Virus record (IMG/VR): IMGVR_UViG_3300027963_000110
Coordinates: 1-47,378 of that record
Reading direction: 5' to 3' (one strand)
Source of the DNA: a virus
DNA length: 47,378 nt
The notes under the pieces are model-generated. The model saw only the letters and a program-made list of their open reading frames with translations. It did not search any database and was not told where the DNA came from. Positions 7,901-17,207 of the stretch are shown in pieces (within the stretch, counting starts at the first letter, position 1; each line of letters starts with the position of its first letter). The translations under genes were made by a program, and so were the position numbers.

Positions 7901-10375
7901 ACTGTGCAAAACATCACAGAAATGAATGTGAATGATGCAATTATTTTTCCAAGTTCGGCTTTTGGCAACATAGTGCCAGACACTGTGTACTATGTGAAAG
8001 AATTAGTGAATGCTGCCACCATAAGAATAAGTGAAACTCCTGGTGGTGCAGTGTTTGTGCTCACAGGAGCCACTGGTGTAGGATATTTTGTAGCGGGTAG
8101 AATAATAGGACAAAGAGTGCAAATCATAGAAGGCACAGGCAGAGGTCAGTACGGAGTGATATCCTACTATGACCATCCCAACAAAAGTATCAGCGTGGTG
8201 AGACAGTTTGATGGATTACCTGGTTTTGAACATCTTTTGGGAGGGTTGGCCATTGAACCTGTGTTGGATGGATCCACCAAATACAGCATTGAACCTTTGG
8301 CATCTTTTTCAGATCCCACATATTCTGTCAGCAACACCACACTGCCCATCAGTGCCACATGGGGAGTGGTAGGATCAGCGCGATTCGGCAGCACCAATGT
8401 CACTGTGGTACTCAGTGCCAGCGGTGGATATTTTACCACCAACGGCAGCACTTGGACAGCCTGCACAGGATTGGCTCCAGTGAATTATCTTTATACAGCT
8501 CGCAGCAGCACTCATTTATTGGCCATATCTACCAATGCTATATCCGGCACCACCACAGGATCCACTTGGACAGGATTAACCACTCCAGGAGGTTATGGTT
8601 CATTCACCAGCATCTCATGTGAACAGGATATTTTTATTATTACCACCAATCAGGGTTTTGTATTGAGATCCGCAGACAATGGAGTATCGTGGACTGCAGC
8701 AGAAGTAGCGCCTTATGATGGATCCACACCAGCGCTCACACATTCAGCCGGTGGATCAGGTCTGTTTATTGTGTGTGATGATCTGGGACAAACTTATGAA
8801 AGTCCCAATCTAGGTGTGAGTTGGTATCAAGGACCTGACATAGGCAGCACAGGAATAAATGTGAAGGACATTGTGTATGGCAACAATAGATTTGTGGCAG
8901 CTTGCAATGATAATCCCAATGACTCCAGCACATTGAGCAACAGATTTTATTACACACTGGCCAACCAGAGCACTGTGGCAGCATCTAACATCACTGTGTG
9001 GCAGCCCAGTGAATTACCACCAGAGTCAGATCAATATGTGATCAGTTACAGTCAAGGATGTTTTGTGGCTGTCACTGAATCAGGAGATCTTGCAGAAAGT
9101 ATTGACGGTAAGCATTGGAAAGTTTTAGGCACTCAGTTGCCCATCGGAGGTCCTGGAATTTTTGTACAAATCACTGGTGGATCAGTGAATGGTCCATGTT
9201 TTATTCCTTTGACTGATACAAGTACCAATCAGATCAAGGTGATCAGATATGGAGCAAGAGCTTTGGGTAGAATAAGAACTAATGCTGGAAGAATCAGTCA
9301 GATTGAATTGATAGAACCAGGCAGTGGATATTCAATCGCACCTACCATCACAGTGGTGGATAATGAAAATGTTATTGATGCTCTTTATTCCGTGAGAACC
9401 AACAATGGTACCATAAGTCAACCCACATTTACCAACAGAGGCACAGGATTTTTAAACGTGAGTGCCACAGTTAGCGGCGATGGATTGGCTGACAAATATC
9501 AAACAGGAAAATTTTTAACAATTAAAAATTTATCTAGATTGCCCAGCCCAGGTGACAATGTGGAATTTGCTAACATTCCCAACTCACTGTTTAAATTGGG
9601 TAATTTTGTTCAATTGGGTGGTGTAGAACCTAATATTTTCGGCACATTAAGAGTGAGTCCAGGAGTGGATGCTTTCTTGTCACCAGGTCATAATGAGTCA
9701 ATCACCATCAGACAAAATTACAGTCAGGTTAGATTGACAGGTCATGATTTTTTAGACATCGGCACAGGTAATAAATTCACAACCAATTATCCAGATCTTT
9801 ACAAAACAGGATTCACTGCAGGTTATGAACCTGCACAATTCAATGAAGTGGTTGAGTCAGGTGGAGGACGTGTGTTCTACACCAGCACAGATCAAAATGG
9901 TAACTTCCGAGTGGGAGAACAATTCAGAGTGGAACAGAACACTGGTATTGTGACATTAAGTGCAGATTTCTTCACACTGGATGGTCTGACTGAATTGGCT
10001 CTGGGTGGAGTGGTATTGGGTGGATCAGGAGCAGTGATACGTGAATTCAGCATAGATGCCACCATGGCAGCCAACAGTGACAACATAGTACCCACACAGA
10101 AAGCAATCATAGCTTACATACAAAGTAGAATTTCAGGTGGTGGATCCTCTTTGAACGTGTCTATTCTAAGGGCAGGTGCCATACAGATACAAAATGACTT
10201 CATATTTAATGTGGGTGGAGAGCCTATACAGATAAATTCACCGGTGAATTTCAAGGCAGGAATCAAAGGATCCATGCTGGCATTGAATTATTTCTTGGGT
10301 GGAGTAGCTTCCACAGAGCTCAACGAAGGTGATGCTGTGAGTGGGATAGACACCAGCAATGGATATGGTAGTTAG
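4991..10375 (+). CDS. Giant tail fibre/tailspike-like protein, CBM repeats plus beta-helix (1794 aa)
   Basis: Modular virion protein. Residues about 10-560 hold eight repeats of the W....Y..(G/N)D.V.YGG..Y.C...H type, resembling CBM5/12 carbohydrate-binding modules, with one beta module (GAAFKVFRVGAVY...) inserted near residue 220. Residues about 600-850 look like a pectate-lyase-type parallel beta-helix (TAFRTVKYA, IFIKTGIYEEILPI, VGDELRSTSIRP, GLKVDGDLHNGGN). About 1115-1390 carry Asp-box/BNR-like turns (NGSTWTA, ADNGVSWTA, SPNLGVSWY). The C-terminus has ESGGGRVFYTSTDQNGNFRVG and NSDNIVPTQKAI, a block shared with the 2006-aa neighbour. Likely role: receptor or surface-glycan binding. Depolymerase activity is possible, but no catalytic residues can be assigned. 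The start lies 1 base after the previous stop. Confidence 0.75.
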   Translation: MPEFKIERIRFRWRDSWSATTVYIKDDVVRFGAKVYVCLIAHTANANFYTDFDNASPKWSQMLDGQSWTGDWTPSTFYKINDIAKLGSTLWICLEPHTSNADAEDALSGDEAKWTVFAEGENWRGDWTPSTAYIKGDLIRYGGRLYLCALYHVSATALEGLELDLPNWTLYTRNLDYKLEWNVNTRYRSDELVKYGGIVYRVITGHQSAVSNVYVNPNFTTDSVAGMGAAFKVFRVGAVYHVQFTNTGMDFSASDQITVLGTQLGGFAPSNNLIITALSVETDGAIINYSVTGTAEITADGLEADFGKFETVIDGIEYKGDYTQYTRYKKNDIVKYGGSSLWICMDATNVGVFADSAVLDESKWDIWLPGLGFEALWSATTYYQQGDVVMYGGYSYVCLLSNINVLPTVAVDSSSAWELMVPGYNLRGDWQDDDSTATTQYKTGDVVRSGGNLYIAVRDNAGDLPLEETAYDPGTDSPYPWQLLVTGKRWRGPWYEVDPVTQQNRFYYPGDVVTVAGTTFACVEYHEADISAAKPTLDLESEAVGPLWVKLAQGGVANVLEHVGDIKTIGDDSVTFALNIGTSGESLQITNSIPDWKPQDVITNVFYVSTEGVNALNRGTTLQTAFRTVKYACDFVNADKLSRTPATIFIKTGIYEEILPINVPYDTALVGDELRSTSIRPAEGYEGSNMFYVNNGSGIRNMSLQGLYGTLGANNQYLTKRPSGGAFVSLNPGNSPSDTTAWITTKSPYVQNVSTFGTGCVGLKVDGDLHNGGNKSVVANDFTQIISDGIGFWVKGEGKSELVSVFTYYCHIGYLAEDGGKVRGTNGNNSYGAYGAVAEGFSLAETPITAEIDNQSGEALINSVYNDENQIFCFGYSHTGQDYTSATVTITGSGAGAAAFIGYDNTRYQSISEVRLTDPLDSGITGGLGYTNILGNAQGGDDNSILLAAQYEPQYEKLFTATSGNPANTITVQNITEMNVNDAIIFPSSAFGNIVPDTVYYVKELVNAATIRISETPGGAVFVLTGATGVGYFVAGRIIGQRVQIIEGTGRGQYGVISYYDHPNKSISVVRQFDGLPGFEHLLGGLAIEPVLDGSTKYSIEPLASFSDPTYSVSNTTLPISATWGVVGSARFGSTNVTVVLSASGGYFTTNGSTWTACTGLAPVNYLYTARSSTHLLAISTNAISGTTTGSTWTGLTTPGGYGSFTSISCEQDIFIITTNQGFVLRSADNGVSWTAAEVAPYDGSTPALTHSAGGSGLFIVCDDLGQTYESPNLGVSWYQGPDIGSTGINVKDIVYGNNRFVAACNDNPNDSSTLSNRFYYTLANQSTVAASNITVWQPSELPPESDQYVISYSQGCFVAVTESGDLAESIDGKHWKVLGTQLPIGGPGIFVQITGGSVNGPCFIPLTDTSTNQIKVIRYGARALGRIRTNAGRISQIELIEPGSGYSIAPTITVVDNENVIDALYSVRTNNGTISQPTFTNRGTGFLNVSATVSGDGLADKYQTGKFLTIKNLSRLPSPGDNVEFANIPNSLFKLGNFVQLGGVEPNIFGTLRVSPGVDAFLSPGHNESITIRQNYSQVRLTGHDFLDIGTGNKFTTNYPDLYKTGFTAGYEPAQFNEVVESGGGRVFYTSTDQNGNFRVGEQFRVEQNTGIVTLSADFFTLDGLTELALGGVVLGGSGAVIREFSIDATMAANSDNIVPTQKAIIAYIQSRISGGGSSLNVSILRAGAIQIQNDFIFNVGGEPIQINSPVNFKAGIKGSMLALNYFLGGVASTELNEGDAVSGIDTSNGYGS
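5015..6640 (+). repeat. Eight CBM5/12-like coding repeats in the 1794-aa protein
   Basis: Eight units with the core W/Y-x-x-x-T-x-Y-x-x-x-D-x-V-x-x-G-G. Examples are WSATTVYIKDDVVRFGAKVY, WTPSTAYIKGDLIRYGGRLY and WSATTYYQQGDVVMYGGYSY. Spacing is uneven because one different beta module is inserted between units 4 and 5. Confidence 0.7.
7226..7470 (+). repeat. Dispersed DNA-level repeat shared by the two giant proteins, copy 1
   Basis: This stretch of the beta-helix region is closely similar at base level to 13791-14040. Both encode KSPYVQNVSTFGTGCVGLKVDG, ANDFTQI, SDGIGFWV and HIGYLAE. It indicates gene duplication or exchange between the giant genes. Confidence 0.7.
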
Positions 10376-10378
10376 TAT

Positions 10379-10386
10379 GATAAATA
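10379..10386 (+). promoter_or_regulatory. T4-type late promoter element (GATAAATA)
   Basis: TAAATA-core element just after the stop of the 1794-aa gene, 25 nt before the ATG at 10412. An AAGGA ribosome site lies between. Confidence 0.6.
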
Positions 10387-10411
10387 ACAACACAACAAGG
10401 AAATCATAACA

Positions 10412-13400
10412 ATGGCTGAGTTTAAATTAGGTAGGATTAGGTTCATTTGGAAAGGTGCCTGGATCACTGCCGTTGAGTATTTTATCGATGATGTGATAAG
10501 ATATGGTGGCCGTACCTATATCTGCGTGGTGGGACACACCAGCGGTACTTTTCAAACAGATTTAACTGCTGCAAAATGGAACCTGATGAGTGATGGTCAG
10601 GAGTGGAAAGCCAACTGGTCTTTGAACACCACATATAAACCCAATGACATTGTGAAATATGGTGGGTATTTGTACATTGCCAACGAAGGACACACTTCAG
10701 CTGCCACAACCACTTTGGGATTGGAAGCAGATCAATCCAAATGGGATTTATTTTCAGAAGGATTTGATTACAAATCAGATTGGGCAATCAGTACCAGATA
10801 CAAAGTAAATGATTTAGTCAAGTACGGTGCATACATCTACACCTGTATCACTGCACACACATCAGCTGCCACCACCACTTTAGGTTTGGAAAATGATATT
10901 GGCAACTGGGAAGTTTTCTCCAAAGGATTCAATTGGTTGAATGCTTGGGCTACCACTACCAGATACAAATTGGGAGACGTGGTCAGATACGGTGGACAAC
11001 TGTACGTGGCCAACCTAGGACACACTTCAAATGCATCAGCCACACTGTTGGGTGGTGGATTGGAAGCGGATCAAGCCAAGTGGGATTATCTACACAAAGG
11101 TATTGAATATAAATCAGATTGGGCAGGTACCACCAGATACAAAATCAATGATGTGGTCAAGTGGGGACCAAGTCTTTGGATCTGTACCACTTATCACGTT
11201 TCTACTGCCACACTCACTGCAGATCAAGCCAACTGGGCTGTGTTTGTACCAGGATTAGAATTTGAAGATTCATGGAGTTCCGCAACCAACTATCAGATAG
11301 GTGACTTTGTGACCTATGGTGGTTATGGTTACGTGGCCAAGACCAATAGTTTGAATAAAAACCCCAACACCTATGCAGGTGTGGATTGGGATCTATTTGT
11401 AACAGGATTCCGTCTAAGAGGTGATTACAACAACGGCACTGCATATCTCAATGGTGATGTGGTACGCTTGGGAGGATTCACTTATATCTGTATTGAAGAC
11501 AGCACAGGCAACAGACCACCCAATGTGACCTACTGGGACAAACTCAACGAAGGAATCTATTGGAAAGGCAACTGGGCCAATGCCACTCTGTATGACAAAG
11601 GTGATGTGGTACGAGGAATTATTAATACCAACAATTCATATATTTGTATACTGGCTCACACTTCCAACAACGTGGGACCTGCCACAATCACACAACCAGA
11701 TTATGCACCAGGAGCTGGAGTGGACACTGGCACATATTGGCAACTATTATCGGGAGGTGCAGAAAGCACAGCACTGACCACACAAGGAGATTTATTATTG
11801 TACGGACCATCAGGTCCTACTAGATTACCAATTGGACTTTCAGGTCAAACATTATTGGTGAACTCTGCAGGCACGCTGCCTGAATGGGGTTACTTTGGAA
11901 AGATTGACAATGTATGGTACGTGGCTCTATCAGGTGTGGATGCACCAGCTCCAGACTACGGTGCCACATTGAACCAACCTTGGAGAACCATTCAATATGC
12001 TCTTAAAGAAATAGACAAAGGACCGTTGTATCCTAAAGCAAAAAATTTATTAGTGAGAAACAAAGCATTCATACAGAGAGAAACTGTGGCCTACATAAAT
12101 GCCACGTTCCAAGCCACTTGTACCAACACCACCACAAGCACCAATCTAATCACCTGCAACAGCACTGTGAATCTTAGAGTGGGCATGAGAGTGGAATTCA
12201 CTGGCACCACATTTGGCGGAGTAAGCACTGTGACTGAATATTATATCATCACTAAAACATCTACGCAGATCAGTGTGAGTCTCACACCCACAGGTTCAGC
12301 AGTTGCACTCAGCACCGCTGCAGGAACTATGGTGGTAAAATTAAAATATGACAGTGCCAAATGTCTAAGAGATATAGGACAAATCATTGATGCTGTGCAA
12401 TGGGATTTGAGTCATGGTGGCAATGAGAAATCAAGATTGGCTGCTATTTCTTATTACACAGGCAGCGGATCATATGTGTATGGTCAGGAAACAGAGACCA
12501 GTGCTGCTATTGAATTTGCCAAGACCGTGATTGATGCTGCCATTTCCAATGACGCAGCTTATGTAGAATTGCAAGCGGTTGTGTCACAAGTGATTGACAA
12601 CGATATTATGGAAGAACCTCAAGCACAAGGTTTGATAGAATCATTAATGGACATCATCATAGATGCAATCACAGCAGGCGATGTAGATGATGTGCCAGCT
12701 GAGATTATTGCCGGCAACACTGTGAATGTGAAGACAGGAATATTTTATGAAGTATTGCCCATACGTGTGCGCGAAAGCACAGCCATTGTGGGAGATGAGT
12801 TGAGAAGCACCAACATCAGACCTGCTCCCAGCTATGTAAATATTTCAGACACTCCATACACATTGCTAGGCATTGACAGATTAGAAAATATCATTGATGA
12901 TATTATTACCAACACTCCTGTATCAGCCACAGCAGCTGGATATGTCACATCAGTGTCCACACCAGTACAAGATGTCAACAGAACTTCTGGAGTATACACC
13001 AACAGAACAGTGACTGGTGGAACAGGCAGTGGCGCAACATTTAATGTCACTGTGAATGCCACAGGTTTCGTAACTCTAATCACTGTGAACACTTCAGGCA
13101 CAGGCTACACAGTGGGCAACACTCTTACCATAGCATCAGGACAATTGGGAGTCAGCAGTTTGGCTGCCACTTTCACTGTGAGCACTGTGGGCGCCGGCAA
13201 CACTATTACACAAAATGTGAGTGCTCCAGCAGGATCTGCTCCAGCAGCAGCCGCAGCAGTGAGCATTGTGGAAGACATTTATGATTATATCAACTACAAT
13301 GTGATTGGTGACAGTTCCAGTCCCGAGCCCACTGTGAGTGGTTCTAATCTGCCTCAGACTGCAATTGGTTACACAGATGCTGTGTTGAGATTGATTGAAA

Positions 13401-16400
13401 ATAGAGAATTTTTAGCCACTGAAGTGGTGGAATACACCAAAAAAACCAATCCTGGTGCTTTCCTTACATATTTCACAGCAGACAACGAGTTGTCTTGCAA
13501 AAGAGATGTGAGAGAATATGTGGATGCAGTGGCCCATGATTTGATCTACACCGGCAATTACAAAGCCATCGTGGCTGCCAAGTATTATGAAACTGCTGTG
13601 ACCGGCAGTGTGGCTTCGGACATGTTCTACATGAGAAACGGCACAGGATTAAGAAACTGCACACTGCAAGGATTGACAGGCTCATTGGGTGCTGCTAACG
13701 CCTACGGCACACAGAGACCCACTGCTGGAGCCTACGTATCATTGGATGCAGGTTGGGGACCATCACATGAAGATGTGTGGATCACTAACAAATCACCCTA
13801 TGTGCAAAACGTATCCACATTCGGCACAGGTTGTGTGGGATTAAAAGTGGATGGCGCACTGCACAACGGTGGAAATGATTCAGTGGTGGCCAATGACTTC
13901 ACACAAATTTTATCAGATGGTATCGGATTCTGGGTGACCAACCTAGGTAGATCAGAATTAGTTTCTGTGTTCAGTTACTACAATCACATTGGATACCTAG
14001 CTGAAAATGGTGGCAAAGTGCGTGCTACCAACGGTAATAACTCATATGGAAAATTTGGATCAGTGTCTGAAGGTGGAGATGCTTCAGAAGTTCCAGTCAC
14101 ATGCGTGGTCAACAACAAAAGCACAGATGCCACAGTGGGAAATACTTTCACAGATGGTGATAGAATATTGGCTTTGGAGTATACCAATGCTGGAACCAAT
14201 TACACCACAGCAGCCACACTGACCATATCAGGAGATGGTTTTGGTCTTGCTGGTACCACTGCCACAGTGCGCAACGGTGCTGTGTATGAAATTAGATTAG
14301 ATGAAACTGTCACATCACCTGAGAGCAACTATGGTGGTGATGGATATATCACAGCCAGCAACGTGTCTCAAAACGGCACTGATAAAACTATCACTATTTC
14401 CAACACTGACACATCATTGGCCAGTCAGTTGACCGGATTATCCATATACATCACTGAAGGATTAGGAGCAGGACAGTATGCTTACGTGGTGGGATTCAAT
14501 GCAGGTACCAAGGTTGTCAAAGTGGCCCGACCTTCATTCACATCATTCACAGTCACAGCTGCCACAGCGTCAAATGATAGATTCACTTGTGCTAGCAGCA
14601 GCACATTAGACATTAACATGCCCATCATGTTCAGCGGCACAGCATTTGGTGGAGTGACCACCACTGCTACCAATCCAACCATTTACTATGTGTTGAGCAA
14701 GCCCACTGGAACCACATTCACTATCAGTACCACACCAGGTGGATCAACTTTTGATGTCTCGGCTGATGCTGTAGGCACCATGACCATACACAAAGCAGGT
14801 TGGGATCATTTGGTTAACACCACTTGTACCAACACCACAGTGAGCACAGATGTGATCACCTGTGCATCCACTGCAGGATTGTATGTGGGTGCAGCAGTGC
14901 AGTTTGATGGCACCACATTTGGTGGCATAAATCCATACACTCAATACTATGTGATCAGCACAGGATTCACAGCAACACAATTCAAAGTCAGCACTTCTTT
15001 GGGCGGCGCAGCAGTCACGCTCAGCACTGCTGCAGGCACCATGAGTGTGAGATTGGTAGAAGTTATATTAGACGGTACCACCAAGTATGACTATGCTCCA
15101 CGCATTATTGTGAGTGCTCCTCCTTCAGGTATCACAACCATTGCCAGAGCAGTGGTCACAGCAGAAAAAATATCTGCCATTAGAATTATTGAACCAGGTT
15201 CAGGCTATGTGACGGCTCCTACAGTGACCATAGTGGATCCCAGCAACACAGTGGAAGCACCTGTGGAAGTTTTCATTGGCAATGGAGCTTTGGGTCAACC
15301 CACATTCACCAACAGAGGATTATCATTTTTGACAGCCGTAACCACAGTGACCGAAACAGGCGTGGTACGCACTGTGAGTGGCATCACCAATGCCAACCCA
15401 GGAGTGGTCACAACTTCAACCAACCACACTTACACCAGTGGACAAAAAGTTATTTTTGCAAACGTGGCTGGCATGTTCCAAATCAACAGCGGAGTGTACT
15501 ACTATGTGAATGTGTTGACTCCAACCACTTTTTCATTGTATGTGGATTCAGCACTGACTGTGCCTTTGAACACCACTGACTACGGAGTTTACATTGCTTC
15601 ATTGGGCACTGTGACAGAATTTGGCGGATTTAGAAACAGTCTACAGAATGGCAAATTCATACAAGTGGAAGGATTGACGCAAATTCCACAGGCAGGAGCC
15701 AATGTAGAATTTGCTTCATTGCCAGGCAACTATTACAAACTGGTAACTGTGCAGAATCTATTGGGCACACAGTATCCATTCACTGCACTGTTGCAAGTGA
15801 GCCCACAGATAGAAGTGTCAGAAGCACCACCGCATGGTGATCCTGTCACAATTAAAATTAGATATTCGCAAATCAGATTAACAGGTCACGATTTCTTAGA
15901 CATAGGTACAGGTGGTTTTACTAGCACAAACTATCCTGGCATACCTTTAACTCCTGCTGATCCAGACAACGAGACTGTGGAATCAGGTGGAGGACGTGTG
16001 TTCTTTACCAGCACAGATCAAGACGGTAACTTCCGAGTGGGAGATTTATTCTCAGTGGAGCAGAGCACAGGTGTGGCCACATTGAATGCTGATGCGTTCA
16101 ATATTTCAGGATTACAAGAACTTCAGTTGGGTGAATTAGTATTGGGAGGCAGCAGTGCTTCTATCAATGAATTCTCCACAGATGGTACAATGGCAGCCAA
16201 CAGTGACCAAATTGTGCCCACACAGAGAGCGATTAGAACATATATAGCTAGTCAAATCGGTGGTGGAGCCAGCAGTTTGAACGTGAACCAAATCACAGCA
16301 GGTTTGATCACAATATTTGCTTCAACCATTGAGACCACCACTGGAGTGACAATAAACTTTGAATCCCCTGTGAATTTCACAGCAGGAGTTAACGGAGCGC

Positions 16401-16432
16401 CCGTAGCAATGGGGCTTTTCCTACAAGGATAA
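10412..16432 (+). CDS. Giant tail fibre/tailspike-like protein, paralogue (2006 aa)
   Basis: Paralogue of the preceding giant, starting with the same motif (EFKLGRIRF against EFKIERIRF). Residues about 10-450 hold eight CBM5/12-like repeats. About 510-800 and again 1000-1070 contain a helical module, (K)CxRD....DAV..DL..GGN, also seen at the N-terminus of the 2146-aa protein. Beta-helix motifs follow (GDELRSTNIRPAP near 794, GLKVDGALHNGGN near 1142, TNGNNSYG). Three copies of a beta module with FxG(T)xFGG are inserted near 575, 1385 and 1475. The C-terminus, from about 1856, repeats ESGGGRVFFTSTDQDGNFRVG and NSDQIVPTQRAI. It is probably a second surface-binding fibre or an alternative receptor binder. 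The start is supported by a late promoter element and an AAGGA site. Confidence 0.75.
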   Translation: MAEFKLGRIRFIWKGAWITAVEYFIDDVIRYGGRTYICVVGHTSGTFQTDLTAAKWNLMSDGQEWKANWSLNTTYKPNDIVKYGGYLYIANEGHTSAATTTLGLEADQSKWDLFSEGFDYKSDWAISTRYKVNDLVKYGAYIYTCITAHTSAATTTLGLENDIGNWEVFSKGFNWLNAWATTTRYKLGDVVRYGGQLYVANLGHTSNASATLLGGGLEADQAKWDYLHKGIEYKSDWAGTTRYKINDVVKWGPSLWICTTYHVSTATLTADQANWAVFVPGLEFEDSWSSATNYQIGDFVTYGGYGYVAKTNSLNKNPNTYAGVDWDLFVTGFRLRGDYNNGTAYLNGDVVRLGGFTYICIEDSTGNRPPNVTYWDKLNEGIYWKGNWANATLYDKGDVVRGIINTNNSYICILAHTSNNVGPATITQPDYAPGAGVDTGTYWQLLSGGAESTALTTQGDLLLYGPSGPTRLPIGLSGQTLLVNSAGTLPEWGYFGKIDNVWYVALSGVDAPAPDYGATLNQPWRTIQYALKEIDKGPLYPKAKNLLVRNKAFIQRETVAYINATFQATCTNTTTSTNLITCNSTVNLRVGMRVEFTGTTFGGVSTVTEYYIITKTSTQISVSLTPTGSAVALSTAAGTMVVKLKYDSAKCLRDIGQIIDAVQWDLSHGGNEKSRLAAISYYTGSGSYVYGQETETSAAIEFAKTVIDAAISNDAAYVELQAVVSQVIDNDIMEEPQAQGLIESLMDIIIDAITAGDVDDVPAEIIAGNTVNVKTGIFYEVLPIRVRESTAIVGDELRSTNIRPAPSYVNISDTPYTLLGIDRLENIIDDIITNTPVSATAAGYVTSVSTPVQDVNRTSGVYTNRTVTGGTGSGATFNVTVNATGFVTLITVNTSGTGYTVGNTLTIASGQLGVSSLAATFTVSTVGAGNTITQNVSAPAGSAPAAAAAVSIVEDIYDYINYNVIGDSSSPEPTVSGSNLPQTAIGYTDAVLRLIENREFLATEVVEYTKKTNPGAFLTYFTADNELSCKRDVREYVDAVAHDLIYTGNYKAIVAAKYYETAVTGSVASDMFYMRNGTGLRNCTLQGLTGSLGAANAYGTQRPTAGAYVSLDAGWGPSHEDVWITNKSPYVQNVSTFGTGCVGLKVDGALHNGGNDSVVANDFTQILSDGIGFWVTNLGRSELVSVFSYYNHIGYLAENGGKVRATNGNNSYGKFGSVSEGGDASEVPVTCVVNNKSTDATVGNTFTDGDRILALEYTNAGTNYTTAATLTISGDGFGLAGTTATVRNGAVYEIRLDETVTSPESNYGGDGYITASNVSQNGTDKTITISNTDTSLASQLTGLSIYITEGLGAGQYAYVVGFNAGTKVVKVARPSFTSFTVTAATASNDRFTCASSSTLDINMPIMFSGTAFGGVTTTATNPTIYYVLSKPTGTTFTISTTPGGSTFDVSADAVGTMTIHKAGWDHLVNTTCTNTTVSTDVITCASTAGLYVGAAVQFDGTTFGGINPYTQYYVISTGFTATQFKVSTSLGGAAVTLSTAAGTMSVRLVEVILDGTTKYDYAPRIIVSAPPSGITTIARAVVTAEKISAIRIIEPGSGYVTAPTVTIVDPSNTVEAPVEVFIGNGALGQPTFTNRGLSFLTAVTTVTETGVVRTVSGITNANPGVVTTSTNHTYTSGQKVIFANVAGMFQINSGVYYYVNVLTPTTFSLYVDSALTVPLNTTDYGVYIASLGTVTEFGGFRNSLQNGKFIQVEGLTQIPQAGANVEFASLPGNYYKLVTVQNLLGTQYPFTALLQVSPQIEVSEAPPHGDPVTIKIRYSQIRLTGHDFLDIGTGGFTSTNYPGIPLTPADPDNETVESGGGRVFFTSTDQDGNFRVGDLFSVEQSTGVATLNADAFNISGLQELQLGELVLGGSSASINEFSTDGTMAANSDQIVPTQRAIRTYIASQIGGGASSLNVNQITAGLITIFASTIETTTGVTINFESPVNFTAGVNGAPVAMGLFLQG
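10440..11700 (+). repeat. Eight CBM5/12-like coding repeats in the 2006-aa protein
   Basis: Eight units such as WSLNTTYKPNDIVKYGGYLY, WATTTRYKLGDVVRYGGQLY and WANATLYDKGDVVR, most followed by xxGHTS or xxAHTS. They are more regular than in the 1794-aa paralogue, suggesting recent unit duplication. Confidence 0.75.
13791..14040 (+). repeat. Dispersed DNA-level repeat shared by the two giant proteins, copy 2
   Basis: Partner of 7226-7470. It has the same reading frame and mostly third-position differences. Confidence 0.7.
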
Positions 16433-16460
16433 CAAGAGTACAACAAAAGGAGAACAGTAA

Positions 16461-16781
16461 ATGGCAACAGGAAGATTGGGAGCGTCGGATTTAACCGCAG
16501 CTGCCTTAACAACAGTATATACCTGTCCAGCTGATACGTTTGCAATAGTTGCTGTAAACTTCCTAAATCGAGGCAATCAAGCTCAAACTTTTAGATTGGC
16601 TGTGGCTACCACAGCTACTCCTACAGTGGGTGAGTACATTGAATACGATGTGGAAGTGCTGTCCAAAGGAGTTCTAGAAAGAACTGGTTTGGTATTGGCA
16701 GCAACACAAAGATTAGTGGCATACGCATCGGGTGGCAACGCTAGCGTGGTGGTTTACGGCATTGAAACATCAACTGCATAA
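16461..16781 (+). CDS. Small virion protein of the VYTCPADTFAIVAVNFLNRG type
   Basis: 106 aa, all-beta. The pattern LTTVYTCPADTFAIVAVNFLNRGNQAQTFRLAV matches small phage virion proteins in which a T.VYTVP...A.VNV...NRG....RLA pattern recurs. It has a good ribosome site (AAGGAG, about 10 nt upstream) but no TAAATA element, so it is probably co-transcribed with the 2006-aa gene. Likely a small fibre-tip or decoration subunit. Exact role unknown. Confidence 0.65.
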   Translation: MATGRLGASDLTAAALTTVYTCPADTFAIVAVNFLNRGNQAQTFRLAVATTATPTVGEYIEYDVEVLSKGVLERTGLVLAATQRLVAYASGGNASVVVYGIETSTA

Positions 16782-16794
16782 ATCACGGCAATAG

Positions 16795-16802
16795 CATAAA
16801 TA
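16795..16802 (+). promoter_or_regulatory. T4-type late promoter element (CATAAATA)
   Basis: Element 23 nt before the ATG at 16826. A TAAGGA ribosome site follows. Confidence 0.55.
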
Positions 16803-16825
16803 CAAGCAAACATAAGGACTAAAAC

Positions 16826-17158
16826 ATGGGAAGATACATATCAACAACCGGAACCGCTGGTATAGTTATACGTGAAGTTAGTACAACGTATCAAGCAGTT
16901 GTGAATGATAGAATTTTGGCTAACTCTGCAGCAGCAGCCTTCACTATCACTTTGCCACTGAGCACTGGACTGTTGAACAATGACACCATTCAAATCATAG
17001 ACGTTGGCAACTTAGCAGGAACCAACAACATCACTGTGGCTAGAAACGGTGCACTGATCAACGGAGCAGCTGACAATTTAACAATTGACTTGAATCAAGC
17101 AATTGTGACTTTGATTTATACAGGCGTAACTTATGGTTGGATTGTTGCCGCAGTGTAA
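16826..17158 (+). CDS. Small beta-module fibre protein
   Basis: 110 aa. The pattern NSAAAAFTITLPLSTGLLNNDTI, then NNITVARNGALINGAADNLT, and a closing LIYTGVTYGWIV is the well-known small beta module found at the ends of many phage tail fibres. Here it is a stand-alone protein. Probably a trimeric fibre or tip subunit. A late element and a TAAGGA site precede it. No enzymatic motif. Confidence 0.65.
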   Translation: MGRYISTTGTAGIVIREVSTTYQAVVNDRILANSAAAAFTITLPLSTGLLNNDTIQIIDVGNLAGTNNITVARNGALINGAADNLTIDLNQAIVTLIYTGVTYGWIVAAV

Positions 17159-17207
17159 TTGATTTTAATAATCACACAGCATCACAATCTACAAAAGAAT
17201 TAATAGT

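Noticed and set aside
17159-17190. Possible sigma70 promoter before the Cys-rich genes (TTGATT)
   Set aside because: No acceptable -10 at 16-18 bases, and no TAAATA element either. Expression probably comes from the element at 16795.
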